Origin: Tetradesmus obliquus
Taxonomy: Eukaryota; Chlorophyta; Chlorophyceae; Sphaeropleales; Scenedesmaceae
Assembly: GCA_030272155.1 (NCBI GenBank)
Contig: CP126192.1
Location: 6,420,501 to 6,484,500 of the forward strand
Direction of reading: 5' to 3'
Length of the DNA: 64,000 nt
Part shown: piece by piece, positions 22,881 to 33,559 of the stretch
Layout: each line of letters opens with the position of its first letter
Numbering within the stretch: position 1 is the first letter of the stretch
Position numbers and translations under genes: made by a program
Notes under the pieces: model-generated
Databases searched by the model: none
What the model saw: only the letters and a program-made list of their open reading frames with translations
What the model was told of the DNA's origin: nothing

Positions 22881-23565
22881 TGTTGCAGGCTGCATCATTG
22901 AAGAAGAGCCCACCACCAGCGCTGCTGCTGCCGCTGCTGGCCCACATACACCACCAACACCTGGATCACCGCCACCAGCATCAGTAGCAGCACCACCATC
23001 AGCAGCAGGAGCAGCAGCAGCAGCAACAGCAGCGCCAGCAGCAGCAGCAGACGCACCAGCAGAGCAGCAGCAGCAGGACATGGACTGCCCAGCAGCAGGA
23101 GACGTGCCATCGCAGCCCTACATCATTGACGACCCCGCAGAGACAGAAGAGGTTGAGCAAGCAGCGACGCTGCCTGCAGATGTCGGGTCAAGTGAGCTGG
23201 GCAAGCGCAAGCCTGCTGAGACTGGCGCACGGCCAAAAATCAGCATCAAGGCCAGCAGCAGCAGCTACGCCTGCACCATCAGGGCCTACGATATACGCCG
23301 CACGCCCGAGGACAGATCCAGCAAGCGCCGCTCGCGTGATGCCAGCAGACAGGAGAAGCCTTGGCAGCTATTCCTGGACACGCCTGAGACAGCGGCAGCA
23401 GACCGCACGCACAAGTATCTGTGCACGATCAGTGAGGAGGGGCTGCAGCAGCTGCAGGCCAGCTTCAGCCAGCAGCGCGCCGAGGACTGGGGCGATGTGC
23501 AGCGACGCGTCGAGCCGTTTGTGACTGACAGCGTGAGGCAGCGCCTGGCAGGGATGAAGGCGTAG
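21255..23565 (+). CDS. Unknown protein with Pro/Ala-rich linker (5' end not found)
   Basis: Four exons join in frame: 21255-21293, 21673-21846, 22297-22333 and 22889-23565 (stop TAG). The first part reads through SMSSERQATIKALAVVEAEE and a conserved-looking PGIPDSNIELHEVILSVK into GRRTISIGAG. A Pro/Ala linker follows. The C-terminal 110 residues are well mixed and probably folded: KISIKASSSSYACTIRAY, KPWQLFLDTPETAA, THKYLCTISEEGLQQLQASF and a final VRQRLAGMKA. A basic patch (SSKRRSR) could act in nuclear import. I recognise no family. The start codon was not found; upstream sequence to about 21000 may hold a first exon. The acceptor of the last exon is preceded by about 16 CTG units. Confidence 0.6.
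22831..22879 (+). repeat. (CTG)16 run directly before a splice acceptor
   Basis: An unbroken CTG run ends eight bases before the CAG acceptor at 22886-22888. It stands where a pyrimidine tract would normally be. Confidence 0.9.
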
Positions 23566-23609
23566 GGTGTGAACCTGGGGCGCTGCCTCGCACATGTCAT
23601 GTGCAGCAG

Positions 23610-23610
<1 letters not shown>

Positions 23611-23657
<47 letters not shown>
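23611..23657 (+). repeat. (GCT)15 run in the 3' UTR
   Basis: A pure trinucleotide run starting 46 bp after the stop codon of the preceding gene. Confidence 0.9.
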
Positions 23658-25477
23658 ATGCACTGCGCATGCTGCATTTGCTCTGGCTGTGATTGTAAAT
23701 TCAGAGGTCCTGGCACCGGCGGCGAGTCACAATGTTTACTGTGATTGCCGTGCCAGTGTTGCGATCGGCGTGTGAAGCTTGGAGCACCCCCTGCAGCCAC
23801 TGCTGTGCAGTAAGTTCAATATTTATTCCTGCGCCAGGTGACTAGCGCCTGGGTGCGTGTATCGGTGTGTATGCACTTATGTATACTGCATCTAGGTGCC
23901 GCATGTAGCGTCGCAGCGTTGCACCTTGGTGTGCCGACTATGTATGTGCATCAGGTTGCAGATAAATTGCTGCCAGCGCCGGCTGCATAGTGGCGGCGTG
24001 CTGATGTGGGCTGCTGCTCATCCAACACACCCCAAGATGGATGGCTGCAGCAGCGCGGCGCGGCCACAAGCAGTAGGGGAATCGGCCAGGCGTAGCTGTA
24101 AAACGACAGTTTTCAACTAGCTGTGCATGATTGTTGACAGAGGCCTGCAGCAGGTTCAAGCCAGCTTGTGCTAGCAGGGGCTGCACTTCTAGGCAGATGT
24201 GCAGTGCTGCATGAGGCTTTGGTGTCTGACTTTGTGCTGCAGTGCGTGACAGGGATGGCCTGATATGCCGCCACTGCGATTGCGCGTTGCTGCAGCTTGT
24301 TATGTTAGTGCTGCAGCACATGTGTAACATCTGCTGCATGTGACGTGCTGCTCCTGCAAGCAGCTGTTGCACGTGCTGTGGGGACTGCAACGCTGCTGAG
24401 TGATCAACTAGTGACAGTGTTTTGCATGGCGCAGAGATGCAACTACTAGTATCTGTGAACGGCTATGTGATCGCATCATATGCTCGTGGAAAGACAGCGG
24501 CCGACGGCCGCAAGAAACCCCTACCAGTTCAAACCAGCCTACCTGCAACTCCAGATCGCACCATATTCTGTCACTTCACAAGCTGTCAAAAGCCTGACGT
24601 TACTTGGCCTTCCCAGGTGCACGAATTGACGCTGATGCTTGCCTTGCGCCCTGAAGCACGTGCAAAGTGTACTGCCGGCACTTGAGAGGCACAGGGGGTT
24701 ACAAAAAAAGTGGTTGCATGCTGGGCAGGACAATTCGGCAGTGTACAGCACAATGCGGCTCTCCCACGCAAGACACAACTGCTGCACCAGTTGTCTTAAC
24801 AGTGACTCATTAAACCGCGTTCCAATATCAACAGCTGACAGCAGATGAGAGTACAACTGGCAAACAAGTAAGTACACGAGCCACAATGGACAAAACAGCT
24901 GAACACAGTTGCAGGCAGACCTGGCAGCACACAGCACGCCACTGCGGTAGCTGCAAGCCGCCTTGCAGCATATCCATATGGCTCGTGCAGCAGATGCCGT
25001 GCTTGCTTCAGCTCTCCAACAAACAAGTGTGTCACACTCCATATGATACAGTCAACCAGCAAATGGCAAGACACTTCTCGCTGCTTCACAGAAAGCACTC
25101 CTCGCTGCTTCTCAGGCATACTTAACAACCGAATGGATGCAGCATATTGCCTTTTTGCAGGCACTCTGAATGATTCCTGCTGTTATACACCATCCACTCA
25201 AGCAGTAACAGCGTGACTACACAAACAGTATACAAAGATACCACAAACCACAGGCACGTGTGGCATAGCACAGCAAACATGATCTCCTGCCAGGCATCTT
25301 TGTCTCAAAGGCTGCGCCTGTGCATCAGCAGCATCGTGTATGCAGTAAGCCGCAGGCGCAAGCACAAGGATCACAGGCACCTGCGGCGTATCGTGGCACA
25401 TCGCGCTTCCTTGCCAGGCGCTTCTGCTGCTATACTGCACTGTAATCGTGGCTTACCACATGAGCTGGCGCATGCAC
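23658..25477. other. Intergenic, no supported gene
   Basis: Between two convergent genes. A plus-strand frame at 24422-24685 (87 aa) starts with ATG, but it has no neighbour exon, no family resemblance and an overlapping minus-strand frame of similar length, so I do not call it. Confidence 0.35.
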
Positions 25478-28060
25478 TCAGCTGCTTGCAGGTGCCGGCA
25501 CTGCAGGGCCCTGCTGCTTGGGCTTGCTCTCACCAGCCACGTACATGTAGGAGGTCCACATGAACGCCGCGATCTGTGCTGCCATCATGCCGATGGTCTT
25601 GGGCCCGTGCAGCAGCACACCGCTCTGCCAGTCGATCGTCATGTGGCACACCATGGCCAGTAGGGAGCCTGCAAGGCCCAAGTTGAGCCACCTGCGGCAG
25701 CAGCAGACGCCGGCACGTGGTCTTGTTGTTGCTGTGGAACGCTGAAAGACAGCATGCGCTGGATGGGTTCCAAACATAATCTGCTGTTACAGCTGCCAGG
25801 CGTGTGATGGTGCGGCGTCAGACATGGGTGCCGCCTGCAGGGTATCAGCTAGAATACTCCAACTACTCCATCCCTGTTTCCCACCCACACACACCTAAAT
25901 GTGGTTGCCCCCAGCTTCTCCCTGTCAGCGCCATCCTTTAGGCTGTACGCCACCAGCGTCTGCAGCAGCATGCCTGCGCCCGTCACACGGTGCAAGAACA
26001 CCGTCATGGGCCCGCTTAGGCCCTCATACGTGACCAGGGGCCTCCCAGGGCTCGCGCCGAGGCACATTGCCGCCATGCCGGCAAATGTTATGGTGAGGAG
26101 AGAGTACAGCGTGGCTGGGCTGTTGCGCGGCATGAGTACGCTGATTGCGGCGGAGAGGGTCTTTTTGGGTGATGGAAGTGGCGGGCCTGCCTTGTTGAGG
26201 GTGTAGATGCGCGAGGACAGCAGCAGCGACGCGCCGCACAGGGTGCCCATGAACGCTGCAGCGGCAAGACCAACACGGGAGCGGAGTGGCTGAGATGGCG
26301 GCCTTGCAGGGGGAGCTTCGAGTTCCGATCATGCATATCCAAGCAGAGCCACATGTAACGCAACATGCAGGAAAGGCTAACAGCATACAAGACATGATCT
26401 TTTTTGGCGCTCTTGGGCAGACTTTGTCCAAGTGAGCACACCTTGGAGGGTGTGCTAGCATGCTTCCTGCAAACCAATTGCGGAGCTTGCAGCCAGTACA
26501 GCCTCGGCAACAGACTCACCTGCGAGCAGCGGGTTGCGCAGGCTGATGGCCTGCGCCAGCACCACCAGGCAGGTGCTGGCCTGCAGCGCCAGCCCCAGGT
26601 TGAGCCGCTGGAAGGTGTCCATGTACAGCTGGCCCCGCAATGCAGCCTCCTGCAGCAGCAGCAGCAGCAGTGATGAGCTTGGTTGGCTGCATAGGGTTTC
26701 TGGTGCTGTTGCTGTCGCTGCTGGTGCTCCAGCATTCAACAACAACCAGCACACGCATTACTGCACATCCTGAGACAACAGGCAGTCGGCTTGACATGTA
26801 TCAAGCGCACGCACCTTCAGGGTGTACTTGACAGTAGCGCTGGCTATCAGCGTGGCTCCTGCTGCCCGTGCAATGCTGTTCACCACTGGGTCTGTGGCTG
26901 CACCAAACATGAGCCCAGCAAAGTACCCAGGCAGCAGCAGCGCGGCAGCTGCAGTGGCCACGCCAGCGCTGCCCAGTGTCCAGTAGGCCTTGGACTGCGT
27001 GGCAGGGTCTGACAGGAAGCCTGCCATGGTGCGAGTCACTGGTGGCAGCAATAGCAGCAGCAGCAGCAGCAGCAGCAGCAGTGAAGAGCAGCAGGCCCCA
27101 GAGCAGTTTGCACATCAGCCATTGCTTGTGCAGGGCGCAGTCTGGCACAGTTGCAAGGATGCAGGATGGCACAAAAGCACTTTGGTGTTGTGGATAGGTG
27201 TGCCAACGCATGCATTGGGGCGAGAGCTGGTGCTCGCCTGCTAGCTCACCAGCAGGCAGTGACACAACCAGGCATAGTGGGTGCAAGCAAATCAAAGCAG
27301 GGCAGCATCATGCTGTAGTCTGCCTCAGCTGCCAGCAATTCGCCATGAAAGCAAACAGCTGTCTGCTGCTGCTGCCATACACAACTGCTGTACAAGGGAG
27401 CAACTGTCTGGGCATGTGAAGGTATAACCAGTTCCTTCGATCTGCCCCCTCTTGTGGCCATGGCACATTGCATGCAGATCTGTCCAGCAGTGCTTGCCTT
27501 TTGCCACATTCTTCTCCACCGCCTTCTCCACGCCCTTGCTGACTGGCTTGTCATTCTCACGGAAGCACACAGGCTGCAGCAATTAATATGACAGCAGAGG
27601 GGTGTGGTTATGACACGTGTGCGTGGCAGAACTGCAAGCCCATCAGTCATGCATCGACACCATGTCGATCACATGATGTGATGCGCCAAGCGCCAGAATG
27701 CCCTGGGCATAGGCAGGCAGGAACCACTGGTTGCTGCTGGTTCGACACTATAAGAATACCTGATAATTGAGACAGCTACTGTTGAAGCTTACCTTAAAGA
27801 CGCGCTTGGTGGCTCTGTTGATGTGGCATGCAAGAGCAGGCCTGGCACTGCCAGCTGCAGCAGTGAGCAGGGACAGATGTCACCCGTCGTCACTTGCAAC
27901 GTCCGAGGGACCTATGCAGCCTTTGTGAGGGCGTGCACTGTTGTTGCTGCAGCAGCTACTGCCCCAAGCCTACATCAGGACTGGCGCTAGTGCTAGTCAG
28001 TGAGTTACGACATGACTTACCTCGCACAGTGGCACCGCAACGCTTGTTCAGCAGCATCAT
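25478..28060 (-). CDS. Predicted plastid multi-pass membrane protein with duplicated halves
   Basis: Seven exons: 28021-28060, 27793-27854, 27498-27573, 26815-27020, 26520-26649, 25895-26255 and 25478-25691. They total 1089 nt (362 aa) in frame. The first 35 residues (MMLLNKRCGATVRAGSARPA...) are basic, free of acidic residues and rich in Ala, like a chloroplast transit peptide. Several hydrophobic segments follow. Two halves resemble each other: DPVVNSIARAAGATLIASATVKYTLK...RLNLGLA in the first and GPMTVFLHRVTGAGMLLQTLVAYSLK...WLNLGLA in the second, so the protein probably arose by internal duplication. The third intron uses a GC donor (AAAG then GCAAGC), needed to keep frame. I do not recognise the family; location and duplication are inferences. 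An alternative start exists at the ATG inside the acceptor region near 27027. Confidence 0.68.
27048..27082. repeat. CAG run in an intron
   Basis: About ten AGC/CAG units just upstream (minus strand) of the exon that begins at 27020. Confidence 0.8.
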
Positions 28061-28581
28061 ATGTATATAAAAGCACTAGAAAGGACAACAAGGCTGCAAC
28101 GTCGCAAAAGAACAGCAAAGATCGAGGTGATTGAAACGCCTTGGTCTCTTGCTCAGCTGGCACCACTAGAAAGGCGTGACCATACTCACACACGTATTAG
28201 GTTGATACTTCTCGAACTTAGAGGGTTCGATCCCCTGGTCAGTGGCCCTCACTGAATTTGCTGACAGTGCTCAGGTATAGGTCCTAGCAATCAAATTTGC
28301 TGCTTCAACTGCAAGACGCGCACCATTCACTTGTGATAACTCGGTTTTTAGGAGAGTTCCCGTGGATCTGCAGCTGTCTTTAGCAGGGGTAGCTCCCCTA
28401 AGCCTGATGCTGTGCAGACCGGCTCTCTCCTCGTAGCGATGCTCGTTCTAGCTACAAGCGCTTGAAGCTAGTCCAAGATCTTGTAGATCAGAATTAGCAC
28501 CAAAGACAAGCTCTTGTCTCATCGACATCAGCTGCAACAACCTGACTGCTGCAACCCTAGCACCTAGCTGAGGGCCGTGCC
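28061..28581. other. Divergent intergenic region with tRNA-like and hairpin-forming sequence
   Basis: Lies between the minus-strand membrane-protein gene and the plus-strand lipase gene. It contains a pol III B-box-like motif (28228-28240) and a TTGCTCAGCTGG A-box-like motif about 80 bp before it. Further right are small hairpins such as AGGGGTAGCTCCCCT (about 28384-28398). No coding frame is supported. Confidence 0.4.
28145..28250 (+). ncRNA. tRNA-like pol III element (A-box and B-box)
   Basis: TTGCTCAGCTGG resembles the tRNA A-box and GGGTTCGATCCCC the B-box. No acceptor stem closes the pair and the T-stem has one mismatch. The A-to-B spacing is longer than in a normal tRNA without intron. 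A tRNA-derived SINE or a dead tRNA gene fits best. Confidence 0.3.
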
Positions 28582-31179
28582 ATGGGGGGAGAGGTGGCAC
28601 CTGTCAGTGCTGGTCACAGCCGAAAAACTATATATGTGCTCGTGGCATGGGTGTTGTTGCTGCAGTGTGCCTTCACAGGCTTGCAGTGGCAATCATTCTT
28701 CCCCAGCAAGCAGCAGCATGTGCAAAAGCAGCAGCAGCCTGCTGCCCCTGCATCACCACCAAACAAGTACTTCAAGCCAATGGCTGGTGAGCTTGAGATT
28801 TGCATCACCGAGGTCATCTTGCGCATGCGGCTGTCTCCTGCTGTGTGTGCCATCAGCAACTTTGTCACATGTGACTGTCAATTCACCCACAAGCGTCCAT
28901 GTGCATAACAACATGCCTGTGTGTGCCCCGCAGACCTAGTGCAACCGCATGGCTACCCCTTAGAGGAGCATTTTGTGACCACCGAAGATGGCTACATCCT
29001 GCGCCTCTTCCGCATACCATCCTCAGCTGCATCATCAGCATCTCCTGCAAGCACACATTGCGTGGTGGCACATCCAGTGGCAGCAACTGTTGACAACCGA
29101 CATTGCGGCAAGTGCAGCTGGCACCACAACAGCAGCAGTAGCAGCGTATCAAGCAGCTCTGGCCGCCCAATGGTGTTCCTGCAGCATGCGCTGATGGACT
29201 CGAGTGCAGGATGGCTGCTGCTGGGACCCAAGCGCTCGTTAGCGCTGCAGCTGGCAGACGCAGGCTTCGATGTGTGGCTAGGCAACTCGCGCGGCAACCG
29301 CTACAGCCGCAACCACACGCAGCTGGACCCAGATGCAAGCAGCGCTTTCTGGGACTACTCCTGGGATGACCTGGCACAGCACGACCTTCCTGCAAGCATA
29401 CGCTACAGCATGGCTGTGTCTGGGCAGTCCAGCCTGGTCTACATAGGCTACTCGCAGGTGAGCCACAGCAGACAGGCGCATGCTGAGGTAATCAGTCATG
29501 TATAGAATGATGCGTGTGTGCGTGCATGTTTTGCGCAAGGGTCTCCTGTATTCCGTCCTGCAAGCACCAGTTTATCTTGTGAGCTATGCAGCTCCAAGGC
29601 ATCAAGATGATGCCTCGCCAGTACTCTGGCCCTTCGAGTTGCCTACACCAATCTGAGTGCCTGCGTCACCTCTTCAACAAGTTAGTCTCCGTGCTCACAT
29701 GTTGCCAAACTCACTTCCTGCAGGGCACTATGATCGGCTTGGCTGCGCTGGCCAGTCAGCCGCAGCTGGCAGCCTCCATTTCCCTTGCTGTGCTGATTGC
29801 GCCTGTGGCCTTCACCACGGCGATGACCAGCCCCGCCTTTGTGCTCAGCAGCAGGCTGGGCTTTGACCGCTTCGCACTGTCCCAGGGCTGGGGCGAGTGG
29901 GGCAGCTTTCAGCAGGCCAACTCGGATGCCATGATGCTGATATGCAGGTGGGCAATGACTGCAGCACACCCCATGCAGGTGCTGTCAGGTGGCTACTGGT
30001 GCCCAACAGCATGCACGTGCAGCTGTGTACGCTTGCGCAACTGTGATGGGTGCTGGTTTCATGTGGTTTTATGTGGTCTCATCAGCGTGGGCGGCGGTGT
30101 ATTAGCTGGATAGCCAGAACTGAATAGCCATAACGGTTGTGGCTTATGTGCTTTGGTGCTTGCAGGCGCTTCCCCTGGTTCTGCTTGGGCTACTTGACCA
30201 CTTTCTGCGGCTCCAACCCGCGCGGCAATGTCGAGGAGGAAATGGTGCCGCTGGTGTTCGGGCATCTTCCTGCAGGCACCAGCGTGAAGGTCATGTCGCA
30301 GTGGGCACAGGTGGGCGCAGGAGGCGGCCAAACGCAGCATGTGCGGCAATAACAGTCCTGTTGGGCAGTAATGACACCGCCGATGTATGCTGTGCATGCA
30401 GGACTGACATGTCTGGTGTTGGGTGTGCGGGCTGATTCCTGCTGTTCATGACATGTCAAGGGGGTGCTGGGGTGATTCTGGGCAGCCGCCACCTTGCAGT
30501 AGCTGACACATGTATTACGTGTCCGGAAACCGCTGCAGAGCATGCGCCGAGGCAACACGCAGCACCTGCACCGCTTTGACTACGGCAGCGAGTGCAGCAA
30601 TGTCAACAGCACTGGCCCCGGCAGTGCTGGCAGTGGTGTGCTGCGTTGCAACCTGGAGGTGTATGGCCAACCTGAGCCTCCTGTGTATGACCCTGCAGCC
30701 ATCACAACACCTCTCGCATTGTTCACAGGTATGGGCCAGTTTGCCAGACTTCACACGCATGCAGCCAAGCTGGTGCTTTGCATATTCCAGCAGCTCATGC
30801 AGCGGTGCGCTGGCTTGCGGCACAGGGTGCTGCAGGTTGACAGGACTGACACCAACACACCTGAATGGTGTGCTTAAAGCAGCGTGCAAGGCAGCTAGCT
30901 CATCAGCGTGCACAGGAGCTCTGACCTCATCTCACTTCTTGATGTGCCCGTGTGGTGCTGCCGGCTGCAGGGGGTCGGGACACCATCTCTAAGCTGGCTG
31001 ATGTTGAGCTGCTGAAAGGCGTGCTGCAGCCAGGCGTGCTGCAGCTGCACCAGCACCAGCCTGACTACGGGCACCTTGACTTTGAGCTGGGTGCTGACGC
31101 GCCAGAGCTTGTGTATCCCGAATTGCTGCAGCTGGTGACCAAGTTCGGCGCGCAGAGCCAGGCCGCTACAGCTAGCTAG
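28582..31179 (+). CDS. Acid/gastric-type triacylglycerol lipase (alpha/beta hydrolase)
   Basis: Lipase of the lysosomal acid/gastric lipase family, which hydrolyses neutral lipid and sterol esters. Six exons: 28582-28786, 28934-29457, 29724-29947, 30166-30310, 30539-30728 and 30971-31179 (498 aa, all in phase). Residues 17-36 are one hydrophobic segment, a signal anchor or signal peptide. The family N-terminal block [18 protein letters not shown] is clear. Catalytic Ser242 sits in GYSQG, split by an intron; Asp433 lies in GGRDTIS and His464 in PDYGHLDF. The lid-region landmark [12 protein letters not shown] is also present. The oxyanion loop reads [12 protein letters not shown], with Ala where the family normally has Gly after His. 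Residues about 100-135 are a Ser/His-rich insertion. Family and triad are well supported; the compartment (vacuole, ER or secreted) is not. Confidence 0.92.
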
Positions 31180-33559
31180 CGCTAGCAACAGCCAGCAGCA
31201 GCAACAAAGCACAAAGCCTGATCAGGGTGGCTTTGTGGGTCGCCTGACTGAGCAATAAGGTACTGCATTGTTTTGCGCTGCTGTGGATGTCGTCTGCCCA
31301 GCAGCCAGCAGAATGTCAGACATCAGCTGCCATTGTAGCAAGCTCTCATTTTGTGGTTGGCCATCGCCACACTTTCTCAGCGCATGTTAGTTGTATCACT
31401 GCTACCTGCAGCTAATGATGTTAGCCTTGCTGTTACTTGCGTAATCGTAGTCTGCAGCTTAGCTACAGTATGTGTGCAGACAGCAGCTTCATATGCTTAG
31501 TTGTGTGCAGTGCGTGTACGTGTTTTTAAGCATTGCCGAATGTGCTTCCTCGGGCAGCTGCTGCCAGCAGCAGCAGCATATGAGGGCAGCAGGCTATTGA
31601 ACATGCAGTGACATGCAAAAAGCATGTTCAACAGCAGGCCAACACACGCCTTGGTGGATGATGTGTGTGCCACCAGCGGCCCACCATCACCTTGACGGTG
31701 CTCATGGTGTTTGCTGTTATATATATGTTATGACTCCACGCGATCAGCTGTCAAATTCAGCTGTGCTTCTCCATTGTACCTATTACTGCTATGTGCACAT
31801 TTGGCTGTGGTGCCATGATTGCTCACCGCTGACATGGCACCACTTTTCTGACACTAGTGACCTTGAAAGTACACATTTCATTGCCCTGCTGCTGGCATTT
31901 TCCCTCAGCCAGCAGTGGTGTTTTGTGTACCTGCTTTGGTGCGTCCACCAAGGCTGGTGACGCATCCACATGCTTTGATACCCTGTTTTGTTTGTCTGGA
32001 TAAAAATTTCCATGTAGCCTGGGCATGCGCTGTGTATGTACTGTAGGCTGGTCAGTGTGTTGTGCTATTGCAGGTGTATGTGTATTTGTGTGCTGCTGTG
32101 TTATGCTTGATGCTCTTCGCCGGCGGGTTTGTACATGTGTCTAGCTGCAATGCTGCTGAAAGTATTAATTTGAGCACTAGGGTCATGCAATAGGGTCATG
32201 CAATAGGGTCAGGCACCTACAGCCTAGCTAGGCTATGGGCATGTTTGCATTGCTGTGCGGCTGGCAGCACCAGTGTGCTGTCAGTGGATATCGCCTCCTC
32301 GGCAATTCTCGACAGGGGTTTGCAGCGCGCTGCATAAGTGTTTGGGGTGCTGTCTGCTATTGACACTCCTGCCCTGTTTGCTTGGGGTGACGATCTGTGT
32401 CCATTTGCATATTGACACAGGGACTGCGATTTGATGTGTACGTTCCACCTGTATGACCTTTCATGCATGCCTGTATACCACGTAGTGCTGCTTTTATGCA
32501 CTACACCTCCTAGGCTCGACAGCAGGGCGCCTTGCCCTCGTTTTGTAGGTTAGAGTGGAGATCACCTGCAGCGTGTGTCAGCGCTGGTGTACCAGCGAGG
32601 ATGATGAATGCGTCTTTGCTTTTCTTGTGCTGTCTCCTGTGTGTGTGCAGTCGTCACTCATGCCCTTGGTGGTGCTGGCAGTGCATGCTGGTGGTGGCTC
32701 TCAGGCGAAAGCCTGTGTAGTTTTGCCCGCTGAAGCTGCACCAGATGTCAGGCTGTCGTGCAGTGCATGTTGTGCTGACTGCACATCCACCTGGGTGTGC
32801 TGTAATGCGTCCTTGCCACACAACACTATGCATACCTTGGCTGGAACTGTCTTACCCTGAAGGCGCACGATTAGGACCAGGCTGGGCACCCGGCTGTGTC
32901 CTGAAGCCGTTGTTTCCAAAGAATGCAGCAATGCGTATTAATGCTGACACCCACGCGTACGAGGCTGCATCTGCTTGTTATCATTTGTTAACACAATGCC
33001 ACCGGAATTCCGCTACAATGGCGTGACGCCACATTGGCAACAACGAATAGCCACAGTCAACGGTTACAACCATGAGACACGTTGCGTGAACACATGCGGC
33101 TGCAGCTGACACCGTGAGCCTTGCACCAACGTGGCTGCAATGAAGCAATATCAAAACAGGAGCAGCCATGCCTGAAGCGCCAGCTGGCTGCAGTACCAAA
33201 GTCAGCCCTATCAGTACCACAACATGTGCAGACACATGGACTGCGATGCCTTGTTGTGCAGCTCATGGAACCTCTAGTGCTGGCGCCGACAAAACATCAT
33301 ACATCTTGCCAAGTCGGCAGCATCGGCTCTGTACGATGATTCTGGCATGCGCGGGCAATGGATATGTACAGCCTGCAATCACCATTACTGCTGTCATGCA
33401 CACTCTGTGCCCAACACGTCCCCGGTGTATGTAAACTCTCTATTAACATCCTGATCTACCTTAGCCACCACAGGCCAATCACGTAGGCCGCACCACGCGC
33501 CATGTAATGCACAGCGACACGCCAAGCTCATCAAGCACCATTGTAATAAGTAACAATAC
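31180..33559. other. 2.4-kb intergenic region without a supported gene
   Basis: Between the convergent lipase and sulfate permease genes; it must hold both 3' UTRs. A perfect short tandem repeat of AGGGTCATGCAAT lies near 32178-32205. A Cys-containing frame near 32555-32650 (CSVCQRWC) has no partner exon and is not called. Confidence 0.4.

Noticed and set aside
24422..24685. 87-aa plus-strand ORF
   Set aside because: No partner exon, no family, and competing antisense frame of similar length.
32555..32650. Zinc-finger-like Cys cluster (CSVCQRWC)
   Set aside because: Too short, no further Cys/His in register and no splice-linked exons.
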